Source of the DNA: Phoebastria nigripes
Lineage: Eukaryota > Chordata > Aves > Procellariiformes > Diomedeidae
Reading direction: 5' to 3'
Length of the DNA: 64,000 nucleotides
Assembly (NCBI GenBank): GCA_035582835.1
Contig: JAYKAV010002948.1
Location: forward strand, 544,804-608,803
Part shown: positions 48,901 to 62,454 of the stretch, piece after piece
Numbering within the stretch: the stretch's first letter is position 1
Layout: each line of letters opens with the position of its first letter
Made by a program: the position numbers and the translations under genes
Notes under the pieces: generated by a model
What the model saw: only the letters and a program-made list of their open reading frames with translations
Database searches by the model: none
Told to the model about the DNA's origin: nothing

Positions 48901-49616
48901 AAATTAGAAGCACTCTCTCTCCCAAACATGCAGAATAGCCAATAATACAGTTTCTGGATAAAGTATGGCTAAATTCTTGCTCTGGGAGATTTGGAGCAGG
49001 AAATTACAATCTCTCAGCCCCATTGAAACTATCCAAACATCAATAAATAATTCTTAATTGGTCCAGAGAGAGATGCCAATTTACCCCCTCACCTGGTGTT
49101 AATTGTAGTCATCTGCTACGTGAGAAACTTTGATTTTGTTCATCCAAAGAATAATCAATCATTCATAAATAGACAATTCCAGCAGTACAAATTAGAAGAG
49201 ATCCACACCAGAATGGATGAAATAGGTTAGAGCACTGGGATGTGAAGAATCAGAGAATGAAGACAGATTTGTGATAGAAAGCCTGTTAAAAGTCAAGAGA
49301 CCTTTTACTAAAAAGAATTTATTTGTGATATTAGAATTACTTTCTTAGAAGGCTATTGAAGATATTTTCCCAAGCATGAGGTAGTTATGTCCATTCCAAA
49401 CAAGACTGATACATATCAGTACCTGCACTAAAATGTTTAGCAATTCCTAATTCAGTTCATTTTTGTTAGGAAAGTCTCCTAAAGTCAAATGTCACAGTCA
49501 AATGATTTAGAAATAATGAGGTTCTCTGTCCATACTCACTCAGATTCTATAAATGATTTATGGAGTCTTTCAAATGATTGATGATCTCTTATATTTGAAT
49601 CTCAGAAAATATATTG

Positions 49617-49697
49617 AATAATAATAATAATAATAACAACTTAATATTATTAAATACTTTATATTATAAAATATTATATATTATATTGTATATTATA
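49617..49697. repeat. AT-rich low-complexity tract with AAT microsatellite
   Basis: About seven ATA/AAT units are followed by mixed TATTATA repeats. G and C are nearly absent over 80 bases. Confidence 0.85.
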
Positions 49698-51740
49698 GAA
49701 CTTCCAGTGCTGCTTATGAGCCACAAGGTTTCAGTGACTTGGGAATGTACAGTAAGAAGGAGGTAAGCAACTGACAGACCAAGAAGCAGTCAACATTTTC
49801 TGGTTTTAGACTTGGTATGTTCAATTTTGCTCACATTTTTTAGGGACTGGCTTTAAACTTGTTGCTACTAGAGATACCCAGCATATGAGGATGCTTAGAG
49901 AAATACCTTTCTTTTCACTACCTGTCTTTATTCGATTCGAATACTCTGAATTCCCATCATATCCATAGACAAGATAGTTGCTCAAATTTCCATACATACG
50001 TGTAAATTCTCCAATCCAAAATTAAGTAATTGTTAATGTAAGCACTGGTGTGGAAGTTAGAGGTAGACAGGATTGTGCCAAATTCACTTATCTGCCTACC
50101 TCAGCACATGGAGTCTCAAAAGCAGTAAAATAGTTGGTTTGTTTTTCAAATTTTATCATTCCTAGCATCTAAAAAAAATGGTATTTTTAATGAAGTAAGT
50201 GAATAACATCAGAGCCTAATTGATATGCAAGGAAATACTCAGCTTTCTCGGCTTCTTTCCAGATGTTGTGCTGCAGATCAGCTGCTTCGGTGTGTGACAT
50301 TCCTTGTAACTCCCATCTCAGATCATCACCAGCTCTTTCCCGTAGCTTCTCTGTGAGAGGAATTGCTGCTTCGGTGGCTGTACAGGTTTTGCTTTTGCAG
50401 CAGCAAATTATGCTCTCCAGGCAGAAATCTGAATCGTTTAGGAACATTTCCATATTGGTCCAAAATAGCATCCTATTAGACTAGGTTTTTGCTATTTTGG
50501 ACTTCTGCAACTGCCCATTACTCTACCCTTGGCATACGTGCAGCCTCTCATGGGACTGTGATATCCCTAGCTTCTGGTACCACTTTATTTCAAAAGCTAC
50601 TTTCAGTGTGTCTTGTACGTTACTAACATGCCTATACTTACTTAGGGGTGTTTTGGCAGCATGTTAACATAAATGTCAATGTTAATGCCTTGGTGTGGTA
50701 CATTAGACAACTGTCAATCTGACTATTTGAGCCATGATTAACTACTCTTGCAGGTGTTAGTNGATCAAATCGTGCTTACTCTCATGGTGTCCCCGCCTTA
50801 CCCCTGTGAGCCCAAATGAAGAAATTTGAAGAGGTCTATGTGGAGTTATCGGCTTGGCGTATACTGCAGGAATCTTTCTAGAATGGTTTGAAAGCGCTAT
50901 AAATAGGGGAAACATAGCAAGAAATGATCGCCCTAGGTATCGTATTGTGCGCAACTACCTCATTCACATTTTTCTGTAATAATAACACGTTTAATAATCC
51001 TTTTGCACAGATCACTTTGTTCCTTTTACATTCACCCTGCAGCATATGACAGCAGGCAACATGCTGCTATCTTGTATTTGCTGTATGTCTTTCCATCTCT
51101 TTGGTACTTTTAGTTTATAATTATTACTCTTATGCCTGTTTAACTTTGCGACTTTATTGCTGTCTTTGCTGAAGACTAGTTTATTTCTGTTCAGGTCATC
51201 TGTGTGTGAGCCAGGTCTCCAGGAAAAGGGTCGTAGGTGCAGTCAGTTAAAAACAGTGGTTTCATTTTCCTTGGCATTGTCAGTTGCTTTAGAGATAGTG
51301 TTGTTTTCTTCAGATTCAGTTTTCTGGTATCTGCTCAGCTTTAATTTGTTAACTGGCAATGCTGACAGTTTAAAACACAAGCTTTGCCCACTGTTACGTT
51401 CAGTATAGTCAAACTGATTGCCAGGTGTCTTCATCCAGCCTTGCAACTAGCTTATTAGTGATCACAAAGCCTGAAGAAATGCAGTTTCCACAGATGTTTC
51501 CATTCTTTTACTTCCCTTCAGAGAACTGCGTGTTGCCACCAGCACTGCTAAAGTGACTGATGGGCAGAGTATTCCAGTGGGAATTGCAGGAAATCTCTGT
51601 TTTTATGATCATGCCTCGAATGGTTACACTCCAACTGCTGCATTAGAAAAAGACTTGTGTACAAGAAGAGAAAGTACAGTTTTTTTAATACCTCCTTTTT
51701 ACAGCTGCTGTGTTAAATACAGCAATTAGGAAGGATTTGA

Positions 51741-51764
51741 CAATGTAACAACATTGTTACATTG
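51741..51764. repeat. Hairpin with 11-base perfect stem
   Basis: CAATGTAACAA and TTGTTACATTG are exact reverse complements around a 2-base centre, and a further GTAACAAAGTTAC-like copy follows. It may extrude as a cruciform; no function is known. Confidence 0.75.
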
Positions 51765-53229
51765 TGTAACAAAGTTACAGTATTTATATCTCAAGTTTAA
51801 TACAGCTAAGTAGAAATATTTGCATATTTCTAGATGGCAAATTGGGCATGTTCTGCACATTTTAATTTCCTCCCTTTCCTTCCCACCCTAGCACTTAAGC
51901 ACCTGGCTCCCATAACCCATAGTCTCCTCTTAAAGAAAAATCACATTTTTTACCTTTAAGCTTGTGCTGACAACTCTCAAAAGTGAGGATTTGACCTTTC
52001 CGCTGACAGATGATATTGCTGTCAATAACAGATCTAAGGAGGGTGTCCACCAGATCTATTTTACATCAACCTATGTAAGCTCCAAATTGGTGTAAATGCT
52101 TATTTGAGTCTGGCCTAAGCTGTCCCGGCCGCAGAAAGAGGCAGCTCCAGCCGCTTGCTCCCACCCTCGTGCCACCCGGTCCTGGTGCCCCAATGCGTGT
52201 ATGCGACCATCTTGGGAGCAGCCAAGGGGAAGGCAGGGCCCCTTCGGCCCCGGGGCTCCCCTTCGCCAGCCCAGCCTGCTCGTGAGACCCCCATGCTGGG
52301 GACTGCTTCGTTTCAGATGAAAATGTCATGAGGCAGAGTGGAGAGGTTGTGACATAGGAGTGGCACGGTCTACTGCATTTAAGATCTCATTTTGGGATCG
52401 CCCTCTCTTGGGTTTGTGAGAGGGCTACCAGATTATGTTTTTTTCCCTCTCGGACAAGCGGAACAGAGCTTCTGTTTCTTTCTTCACATCTCCTACACCG
52501 GGAAGTCTCAAGGGTGGCTGCAAGGTGCCCCGCACTACTGTTCTCCAAAACATATAAAGCTTCTTGCTGGCACAGTAGTCCCTCTTAGGCTACCCTCCCA
52601 CAAATTGCAGGCGGGATAGCAGCTGAGGGTAAAGAGTGGCTGGAAATCTCTAGTTCTGTATCATCGGAGTAAACTCTGTATTTACAGAAACAGAGGAGTC
52701 CCAGGAGGCACTCACACTGACTGTGCAGACATCCAAAATAGTTGTGTAGGTTAGGAATGCAAGTTCTGGTTTTAGGCAGCGGGGAGAGGTATATGCCTCT
52801 GGAGGACGGCTCAGAAAACGTAAGGTAGGAATTCATTTCTTTCAGTCAACACTGAGGGACCCATATTCCTGCCTTCAACACCTGCATTAGATAACTCGGG
52901 TAGACACTGGATGCCTCCTCTTTCACCCCACCCCGTGAATTTGAGAGCAGATTGTTAATACTGTCTCTTCCCTCTCCACCTACAAACAGGCTTTTCCCCT
53001 CCCTCAGAGACATGCTCCTCTCTCTCCTGCTCTTTTCAGCATCATTACTTCTTAATTGTTGCCTGTCCACGTTTGGTGTCTTTCTACACGCTGACTAGTG
53101 CCAGATACCTCTAAAAAAGGTGTTAACACCTGTGTGATTGGCTATTTGGGCTACATTGGATAATCAGTGACTGACTCATATGGGAATTTGGATCCCCTGA
53201 AAAATCTGATTCCAGCAATTCAGGGAGAA

Positions 53230-53530
53230 ACATCCAATCTTGTCTTTAATTTTCCCTGTTTATTCCTTTATATCCTATGGCAATGAATTTTACAAGTTAA
53301 TTGCACGTTGTATTTCTTTTTATCAGATTTAATTTGTCTTTTGATCTCACTTTTATAAGGAAGGGTAAATAGGAGGCATCCAGCAGACCTTCTTATCTTC
53401 CACTAGTTTGCATACCTCTATCTGCCATCTCATATTTGTCTTCTGACTAACCACTCCTAAATTATTCAGCCCTTTCTCCATACACAAGTCTTGCCATGCC
53501 TGTAGTTATTTTGGTTTTTTCTTGCTGATA
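53230..53530 (-). mobile_element. Ancient CR1-type LINE fragment
   Basis: On the + strand the order GGCAATGAATTTTACAAGTT, AATTGCACGTTGTATTTCTT, AAGGGTAAATAGGAGGC, ATACCTCTATCTGCCATCTC and TTGCCATGCCTGTAGTTATT follows the reverse complement of an old CR1 family common in turtles, crocodiles and birds. Divergence is far higher than in the CR1 copies at 1-199 or 12785-12920. The family name needs a repeat library. Confidence 0.72.
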
Positions 53531-55586
53531 ACTTTGTGGTTTTCTTACAGTGCAATCTAATGAGCCTCTTTATTCATCAGGTGTGTGTGTGTCTGACTAT
53601 CCATCCTACTGCCTTTCCCTCCAGAAATCTTCAGGTTTTTTTCTCTCCACAACAATAGCCTTTTTCACTAAGGTCTACTATCACCCAGGAAAAAGCCTCA
53701 GACATAGTAAAGTCACTAGCAAACCTTGTTTTCCCAGGGCTTGTAAGGCACGAAACAGTTACTGGGCAGAATAAGTGAAGATTTATGGGAAGGATCTGCG
53801 TGTGTTACTTGTCGTTTGTTTCTTTGGTTGGACACAAATTGGCTTGGTGAACATTGGGTCAAAGATACGGTTTTAAGTGTGTTTCTGTCAGCCTGCCTTA
53901 AAGCCAAATAAAACTCCTACTGAATAAATAGTGCTTTATTCCTTCTGGCAGGTGCATATTAATAATATTAAAGATCAATTATTGGAAAAGGCTAATAAAG
54001 TATAAATCCATGAAAGGCTTGCAACTGAACTTAATCTTAGCTTGCAGGAGGCTCTTAGATTTTTAAGATTTATTGAGCCAGCTGTTAATAATATAAAGAT
54101 GTTTGCTGAGGACTTATTCAGTCCATAGAAAAAGTGTGTACTCAACAGGGCCATGAACTTTAATTGCAAACAGTACAAAAACAGGTGAAATGTTCCCATT
54201 AATGTTGTTATTCTTATCCAGACTGAATAAAAAATGTTAACCACAACTACAATTTAAAATTCAGTATTTGTTGAGCCATTGTGATTCTCAGCCCACAGAG
54301 AAATATTTTGGTTAGCTACAACAAAAAGTAAAATGACATTATTTTGATTGTATTTGTCATCATGGCCTGAAAGTGTGCTTCTTTTACACAGGAACAGTGT
54401 ACATACACTTTTAGTACATTGGCATATTAATGAGTAACATCAGTTGATTCATTCTTGGGTATGAAATTAGTATCTCATTATAAACTCTGATTAAAAAATG
54501 ACAAAACAAAAATCTGACCCATATTCCTCATTCTGGAATTTCATAAGGGAATATTTAGTTTTCATGTCTAAAAAATGTCCAGTATTGACTTTTTGAAAAT
54601 ATTCCTTGTTTTTCTGTTTCAAAAATTGTTTGACCTACTGAGTCCTAATTTCTTGTATTTGGTTAGCTTTACTAACAAGTGTCTTTGACTTGTTTCCAGT
54701 TTTGCTTTATTTTGTTTGGGGGCACCATATGATTGCGTTGTATGGTAAAGAGCTTTCCCAGGGTGTAGCAAAGGCATACTAGGGTGCCTGTGAAGAAGGG
54801 GATTTACTGGTGCTGCTTGGAGTATTCATAGATAGAGGAAACAGGATAGTTCTCCTCCTTGACTTAGAAAGACTATACAGCTCCTTTCTGTGGTTGAGGC
54901 AAGAAATCTTANGCTAATCGTTTTTCATTAGGATAGGCTGAAGAAATACACTAAGCATGGGACCAGCTTAAAAACAAAGGTTTAGCAGAAGGGTGCGTGA
55001 ATTCAGTTTTAGGTGACAGGTTTGGTTTATGTTCCCCTGGATCACTTTGCTTTGCAGTGTCTGTGTGTGTGTGTGCTGGGAGTCGGTGGCAGGGATTTAC
55101 ACGCTTATTCATCCTGTTTGATGTGCCGCGGAGGAGCCACCATATCGTGTTTCATCAGTTACTGCCAACCGCAGCCAAGCGGATGCTCTCACCTGGGCTC
55201 AGGTACATGCCGGGCTGAGACCCGCGCTGGGGTGCAGTGACACCTCCAGGTGCCAGGGTGAGGTCCCGCACNGCTTGAGCCTGCGCTGGGGCTCGATGTC
55301 TTCTGCCCATGCATGGAGGGGCTTGCCAGTGACATGCCATGGGGTATGGCCCCATTTGCACACAGCTGCTTTGCAGAACTGACCTCATCCCCAGCACTGG
55401 ACTTTGAGGTCTCCCATCAAATCTGGAGTTTTAGCATCAGGACACNGTGCTGTAGCTAATCCTCACAGTGTTTGCAGTTATAAAATCTTTGAATTGACCT
55501 CCTAAAGCACATTTGCAGTTTAATGCAGAGTTTATTTTCCATGGTGCTGAAAATAGATGAAACGTAACCTATTTTATATTATATGG

Positions 55587-55628
55587 TGTCACGGTTTAGC
55601 GCCAGCCGGCAACTAAGCACCACACAGT
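55587..55628 (-). mobile_element. LTR end scrap, ERVL-like family
   Basis: The + strand reads TGTCACGGTTTAGCGCCAGC, then CGGCAACTAAGCACCACACA. This is the reverse complement of the last 40 or so bases of an LTR related to the other two, which at this end read TTTAACCCAGCAGGCGGCTA (+ strand) or its equivalent. The rest of the LTR is missing. Confidence 0.8.
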
Positions 55629-55639
55629 GGTGCTTTTAG

Positions 55640-55667
55640 AATATAAAATACATATGTATTTTATATT
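55640..55667. repeat. Perfect 28-base palindrome
   Basis: The centre is CATATG (55651-55656); each side continues perfectly for another 11 bases with ATAAAATA on the left and TATTTTAT on the right. The right half overlaps the second copy of the direct repeat. Confidence 0.85.
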
Positions 55668-58600
55668 ATATGTTATTTCATTATTACATATTATATAGGG
55701 TTTATATATCATGTAAATAATACTATGTATTATTTTATGTGTATGTTTTAAATTTTAATTTAATTTATCCTAAGTAATTTTAATTCCTGCCATTTTCTCC
55801 TTGCCAGAAGAGATAGCTTTACATGTTGGTGAGCTGCTTTTCTAAATAGACCCACTTTGGCTATGTAAAATTAACACGTATCCAAGAAAGAAGATGTCTG
55901 TATTTCCAGGAGGTCACTTTCATTTCATATTAAAAAATTTTGCTTACTCAGATGATTCCAATACATTGCAAATGAAAAACAGGGATGGAGAGAAGGGTTC
56001 AAGATGGTTCATCTCTTTTGATCTCTTCACTGGAGTATTGCTCAGCTGATGAGTAAGAAAAATGCAAGTTTCTATGCATAGATCAGTTTTAGTGGACTCC
56101 TTAGAATTGAAGTCAGTGACTAATGTAGCCATTTTCCATTGTTAGAAGAAAAAGAAATCAATAAAGTGGAAGTAGTAACCTCTGAATTTTTTTTTTTTAA
56201 ATTCCACTTCGGTGCCTAGACAGTATTACACATTTTTTATAACTTNTTTCTCTTCTATGTGCCACTGCCATACATCCCTATCTTCCTGTTTTTCAACAGC
56301 AATAAAAGTCAATTTTCACACTCGTCTATGTTTATCTCTGCGAATTATCTTGATACGCAAAACTATTTCACTTTCCTACTTCTAAAAATACCAAGTTGTT
56401 TTGCATCTTGAAAGAAGATTACAAAAGGAAGTGAAATCACCAACTTGTTTTGCCTGTAATGACAATTAAGCTGGTTTCCATCCAGAGAGTGTTAAATGTT
56501 TGAAAACGCAAAGACGTTTTGGCTGGAGTGACAACAACATCTGCAAAAATCAAACAGCGTCATCCATCCCAAGAATTTCCTGAAGATATCCTGCCAATTA
56601 CTTTTACTAGTAGGTGACGATTAATCATAACCTGTCTGGCATCTGAGCAGAGAGATCCGATCCCTGACCAGAAAGAAAAGCTATATTCAGACATAGCTGA
56701 AAGTGAATTTTGCCAGGACTCAAGATCCTGAGCACCATTATTTTTAGCATGTGCAAAACTCAGATTATCTCATATTGCTTGGGTTTTTTTGTTGTTGATG
56801 TTGTTGTTTAGGCTTTTTTTCTCTGTAAAATTGAGGCCTTATTGCTGTAAATCTACTCAGCTTTTTGTGGGAGGTGCAGAACTCAGCTTCCTGCCTCTCC
56901 CAAATTACACTAGAGATGTTAGGGTGATATAATTCAATGGATGACATTAAACAGCATTTTTTATAGGTGGGGAATAGTGCTTGAGCATATAGTATTTCAG
57001 AGGGTGAATTCAGGTGACCTCAAAAGACCGTATGTCTCCAGAGTAGTCTCTAAAAATCCAGTCTGCAGATTTTGACAATCTTGCACATACTGAATTGTAC
57101 TTTATCAATAAATAGTTCTGCTTCTTCCAATGGGACAATTTACAAAATATGATAACATCCATCATCTTTCTAAATGTGGTAATATTGATCATCTCTCTAT
57201 TCAGAGATGTAATTACAGATTTAATCCTTAAAAAAAAAAAAAGTTAAGATTCTGGACATTTTAAAGATAAAAATATTGAAAATTCTTGGTTTCTGGGATA
57301 AATGCTTATGCAAGGTCACTGGAAGTTCAGCCCATATTAGACCAAATTTTGCTGCCATAAGTATGTGAAATATCCCACTGATTTCATAGCAAGGGGACTA
57401 TTCACAGAGCAAAGGAACTGCCACCTGGTAAAAACATTACAATTTGCCTCTTTTCCAATTAACTGTTGCAGCATGCTCTAATCACGATTTTTATTCTTTG
57501 CCCTCTTGAACCAGTAGAGGGAAGTGGTTAATCCCTTGTTTGAAGCTAAAAGCATTTTTGCAGCCAGTTATGATGAAACGACCTTTTCCATTCTATGACC
57601 TTTCTCAACAAGTGCTCAAGGAATAATGATATAATTATTTCCCTCTCTGAATACCCCTCTATTAGGGTATTCAGAATCTTAAACTCTGTGAATGTCTTTT
57701 TCTTTTCTTTTTTTTTTTTTTTTTTTTTAAGCCGGCATACAGGAGCAGCAAAAAGGCTGCTGTTCCTATAGATGAGTTTGTATAAACAGACCTTTTCTTT
57801 TAGGAATCTGAAAAAGAGCAACCTTATTTTCACGTACTGATGTATGGCTTAAGTCAGGTGTTGGTCATCAGGCTATACCTTAAACTGCTTTAAACTGCCC
57901 ATTTATATCAGTTTAGGATAGAGTCCATTGAATATATTTTTGTTATCATGTTTCTATAGTGTGATGTGCTCAAATACAGTGCTCCGGAACGTGCGTTGTG
58001 TTAACTTTGTGCTGTAGTGTCTGATTAAAATTCAAAATACATTTCTGCATTGATGATACCTTCTGGACCCGACCAGCTAGCTGTGGAGATCATTGTATAC
58101 AAATTGAAGGGAGTTCTGAGAATAGCAATAAACATGATGAAGCTACTGAAGGGACCGATATAAAAAGAGATATTAGAAAAACTAAAATGCTGGTCATTCC
58201 CTCCCTTCCACCACTCACACTTCCTTGCGACTCAGAATAGAAAGTTGTTAATTATTTCTATGTAGTTGTTGTAAATCTGGATTAAATCTTATTTCAACTC
58301 CTTAGCAAGTGAGAATAATTGCTCACTGTGCTGCAATATGCATGCATAACCTGTGCCGTTGTAACCAGACGGAGCCGATGTCAAAGCACTCTTGGTGCTA
58401 TTAGTCAATTATGGAGCCCAGTGGCTCTATAACGCCACAGAATCAGAGTGCTGGTTTTTTCAGGAATAACTCTGAAATTTAGGATAATTAACTGTCCTGA
58501 GAACTATTCACAAGAAATGACCACTACAAGCTCTGTCTTTTCTCTGGGTCATAGATAATTACCGTAGGCCAAAATTAGACCTCAGAAGGACAGCCTAAGG

Positions 58601-60387
58601 GTAGCCTAAATTTGGTCATACTGTTGCCAGTTAATTTCCTTTGTGAGTTAATACAGCTGCAAGCTAGATAAACCACATTCTTGAGATTTTCTGCTTATTC
58701 CTGCAGTTTTGGGGGCAGATGTGTCCTACTCTTGTCCTAGCTCGTTGCTTCTCTGTACTGTTCTGTAGCCAGAGCAGACACAGTAACTGACAGCCATTGC
58801 AGTTTCCTGCGTATTCCTAACAAGGATGTGTAAACTGGGAGCATTTTCTGTGAATTTATAGCAAACACTATTTTGATGATATGATGATGATCCTTAAATT
58901 ATTAAATATTGTTCATTTTCTATTCTGATAAAATCAGAGAAAAAATATCACAAGATTCATTTAACCTGTATTGGCTCAAAGTGTCATTTCTATTTAGAAG
59001 GAAAGGACATTCCAACATATCGGCATTAAATGCTGGCAACAGGAAAAGCTCTCACTAACATCTTCTTATACATCAGACTTTGAAGAATTTGAAAGAGAGA
59101 AGGATAATGCAGGTTTATGTATTAGTTTGAGCATGTACATGAGCTTTGAGCAGATGAGAGATCATCATGAATTGCATTTCCTAATATCATCCTGACATTC
59201 TTTCTGTAATATTAGAGATTGTCCTGATGGCACATCAAGGCTTTAGGATGTTTCGCTATATCCAAGTAAAGCTCCTGTGTTCACCTTTTTACCTATTCCA
59301 ATTAAGTTCTTTAACTGGGCCCATTAGCATGATACCCTTGAATACTGTAAAATGTCACAACATTCAAAAAGTTCGTGGTAGGAACGTTACATTGAAAAAG
59401 TCATTACAAGTGAAACAATCCATTATGATGATTTGTGATGCCTCCTTTTTTATCATTATGAATCTCTCAGTCACAGAGTTGCCATTGGAAGTGCTTATAG
59501 CTTAGAAATGCTAACCGCTCTTCCAAGCAACCCAGAGTTTCTGACCAAGCTTGAGCAGGGTAAGGCAGCCCAACATTGGCCTTCCTCTGTGAAGTGGGGA
59601 ACTCAGCCTGGCACATCTCTCATGAGCTAGCTGAAACTATTCCTGAGTTTCAGGTTGTTGCATTACTGGGCTTCAGTTATTTGTCTTTACTTATATGTCA
59701 CTATTTTAGTGAGACTGGACAATATACAAGGGTAATCTATCACACACACGAGTTCTGGTTCATTTTTTTTATCTTTCGGGCGGGGGCCCAGTAGTTAACA
59801 CAACTAAAAAAGCCTTTGCTACATTACCATGAACAAAACTTTCATGTAGTCTCAGGGGTTTCTTGAGTGGTACTAGGTGAAAGATCTGAAATGGAAGAAT
59901 TCATTGTTTGAAATTTAATTTGAAATGAAGTGTTCAAAAGCGAACATTGCAAAAGCTGCTGAGAAGATCTGAAATCTCAGACTGGAGTTAACCAGGAAGG
60001 ATGCTATCTACAAGGATAGGAATATGAGAGATATTTCTAAAGAGCGAATAAAATCAGTCTCATAGCTGAGGAGACGCTTAACATTTTGAAAGATCATACA
60101 CAAGATATTAGCTTTGAAAAAATCAAAGAAGTAAATGTGCCTCAGAAACTTTTGTCTTCTAATAAGTCATTACAGAGAACTTTGGAATTATCCTGCCCAT
60201 TACTGACTCTCACATACTAAACTTTCCTGTTGCTTTACACAGCAAGATATGGAGTGAAAACTTAGTCCCTGTTAAATTAATCAAAATGTTGCTATTTACT
60301 TCAATAAAGTTGGATTTCACCCATAATCCACTTTCTGGGTTTGTTTTTTTCTTCCTGATTTCCCAGTTTTGCCACTAAAAGGCAAGA

Positions 60388-60426
60388 AGGAAAAATATTG
60401 ATAGAAGAGGAAAATATTGATAGAAG
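60388..60426. repeat. Tandem duplication of about 20 bases
   Basis: AGGAAAAATATTGATAGAAG is followed directly by the same unit lacking one A. Confidence 0.85.
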
Positions 60427-62454
60427 TTTGTTAAAGCCTTCTTAAACTACAGAAATACCGTGGAGATTTTAGCTGAACTCAAGTGGAATATGAAAGGAAG
60501 TTCAGAGGAAAATTTTGGTCTCTTACTTATAACAGGGCAAATGGCACCTGAGGTATGTTGGATAAAAACGTGGTAGGGAGAGAATCATAAAGTACTTAAC
60601 TTTTAATTTTTCCAGTATAGGTATGCTTAGATAAGAAAACCAAGCAAGTTTAACATATTCAGAAGTGACTTTCAACTGATGCAAACTTTTCTTTGGACTC
60701 TGATTTCATTCCAAGAGGGGTTTATTTTGATTTATCTTACACCTGTTCCTGGCAAGTTAAACTACGCTGAAATAATGTGCCTGCCTGCCTTCCCTGCCTC
60801 CAAGGGAAACACAGCCAGGGAGGGCTGCCCTAGGCAATGGACACACTCTTTCCTTCCCTATTCCCAGCCTGAGGAGTTGGTGGGGGTGGTTTTGGGGGGG
60901 TGTATTGTGAAGAGGTGAAAAAGATGAGAGAGCAAGGTGTGAAAAAAATGCCAGCAGACTGGGAAGGCTCTCTTCCCTCCTCCAACTGTTTTTTAAACAT
61001 GTGCCAGTGCATTTTCTGCTTCCCCGTTTCCTCAGCCTCTCCTCACTTTGCCTCTCCCCATCCCTACCCTCCATCTAGAAGGGTATACACAAGTAGATAA
61101 CTCCCTTGGATCAATACTTTATAAAAGGGAAAGAGAGCTATGCTGCTGTTGGCTTCTTCGTCTCTCACGGTCAGAGGGGACCAGAGACCCTCAGTGGGGC
61201 AGAGGGTTCCAGCAGCGCAGGGCAGATGCTGTGCAGTGCTGGCAAAACTAATTAATTTGAATTTTTTGAAGTGGGGGACCTCCAGGAGACTCCATGTTAT
61301 AAGGAAAGCTGTCAGAGCTCCTAGAATGGGCAGGAATAAGGGCAGGGGCAAATCATTGGCTTTTGTAAAAAACTGTCCTATTGAGAGTGGTTGAGGGTAA
61401 CCAAAACCCCCAGAAAGCACTTTAATAATTTCCAGCCCAAATGCATAATTCGTAATATTTGGGTGACCTTACTCTTTTTTAAGTTCTAAGAATGATTTGC
61501 AGGAGTGCACGCTGCTTTTCTAATGATATCTATTTGCTGCTAGCCAGTCACCACTAATTAAAAATGGCTGTTACATTGCTGCTCTGCTTGGAGCAGCGTG
61601 GGACAAGCCGAGCTAACCTTGCCGTCATGTTAGTAACCAGGGACACTCTTTCTTCAACACAGTCTGTATTGCTCAAGGCTTTCCAGCACACTCTACGTGA
61701 GCCTCAGATCCAGATAAACACACCTAAATATAGAAGTTTGCTTGTAGGTGGGTATGTGTGTGCTACTTGTCTATACTTCCAGTATAGTTGGTCGAGATCT
61801 AGGGCTTAGTTCAGCGGAGTACATAGAGGTGTCCCCTGTTACATGATATTCCCTGCTCTCCGGCAACTTCTTCTGAAGGGCACAGTCTTCCCAGGTCTGA
61901 GAACATAGCTGCCAGACCTAGGGGATGTCTCAGATACCTTAGGGCATCTCAAATGGCACCGGACAAATAAATTTGGGCAGCTGAATTGAGCCTTTTTTTG
62001 TACNAAGCCCAGAGTGCGAGTCAGCTGAGCAGCCAGCAGGAGCCTTCCTGAGGATTAGCTGCACCTCTCTCAGTTGGCGTGATTTCCTTGTGCTGCGTGG
62101 AGAGTTCAGACACCTGCTTCACATGTAGACACCTAAATTTAAATGTCTTCACATGGAGCTNAATCCCACCCCATCTATTTTTCTGACCCCCATTAGAATT
62201 GTGATGTCTTTAACTCTTCCTGGTCAGTTACCCTGTTTCTGAATTCTCACCCAGACCTGCTGCATCTNGTTGCTGTGCTCTTGAGACTTGTACTGTGCAG
62301 AGACGCCCTAGGATACTTTATCCATTTCTGACTCTTCCCGATCTCTGAACTTGTTGGATTTACATCTAGAAGCAAATCCAGCTTTTTTGGTAGCCAATTA
62401 TATAGTAGCCACCTATGATCCACCTATGTAGTAGCCAAAGGCATTTTAAAATGT

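Larger units (their letters stand above)
45941..53229. other. Intron 3 segment without a recognised gene
   Basis: Contains an AT-rich low-complexity tract at 49617-49697, an 11-base hairpin at 51741-51764, a CpG-rich patch at about 52120-52320, and a block at 46640-47010 that looks less random than its surroundings and may be conserved. A stretch at 52040-52110 looks like a decayed palindromic amniote repeat (CCAGATCT... to ...GAGTCTGG). No exon was found. Confidence 0.55.
55570..55672. repeat. 16-base direct repeat enclosing the LTR scrap
   Basis: TATTTTATATTATATG occurs at 55570-55585 and again, unchanged, at 55657-55672, with the LTR scrap and part of a palindrome between the copies. It could be an insertion duplication or the product of a repair event. 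Confidence 0.8.
53531..62454. other. Intron 3 segment without a recognised gene
   Basis: Holds the LTR scrap and palindrome at 55570-55672, T runs at 56190 and 57705-57728, a tandem duplication at 60388-60426, and a decayed repeat resembling a palindromic amniote element at 57328-57420 (CCAAATTTTGCTGCC, then CCCACTGATTTCA). The block at 58320-58450 has a balanced composition and may be conserved. No exon was seen. Confidence 0.55.

Noticed and set aside
57705..57728. Long T run that might mark a SINE or processed pseudogene tail
   Set aside because: No gene- or SINE-like sequence lies next to it on the appropriate side; it looks like a simple homopolymer tract.
60757..61420. Open frames of 105 and 118 codons on the - strand
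   Set aside because: Proline- and leucine-rich translations of pyrimidine-rich DNA, overlapped by + strand frames, with no known domain.
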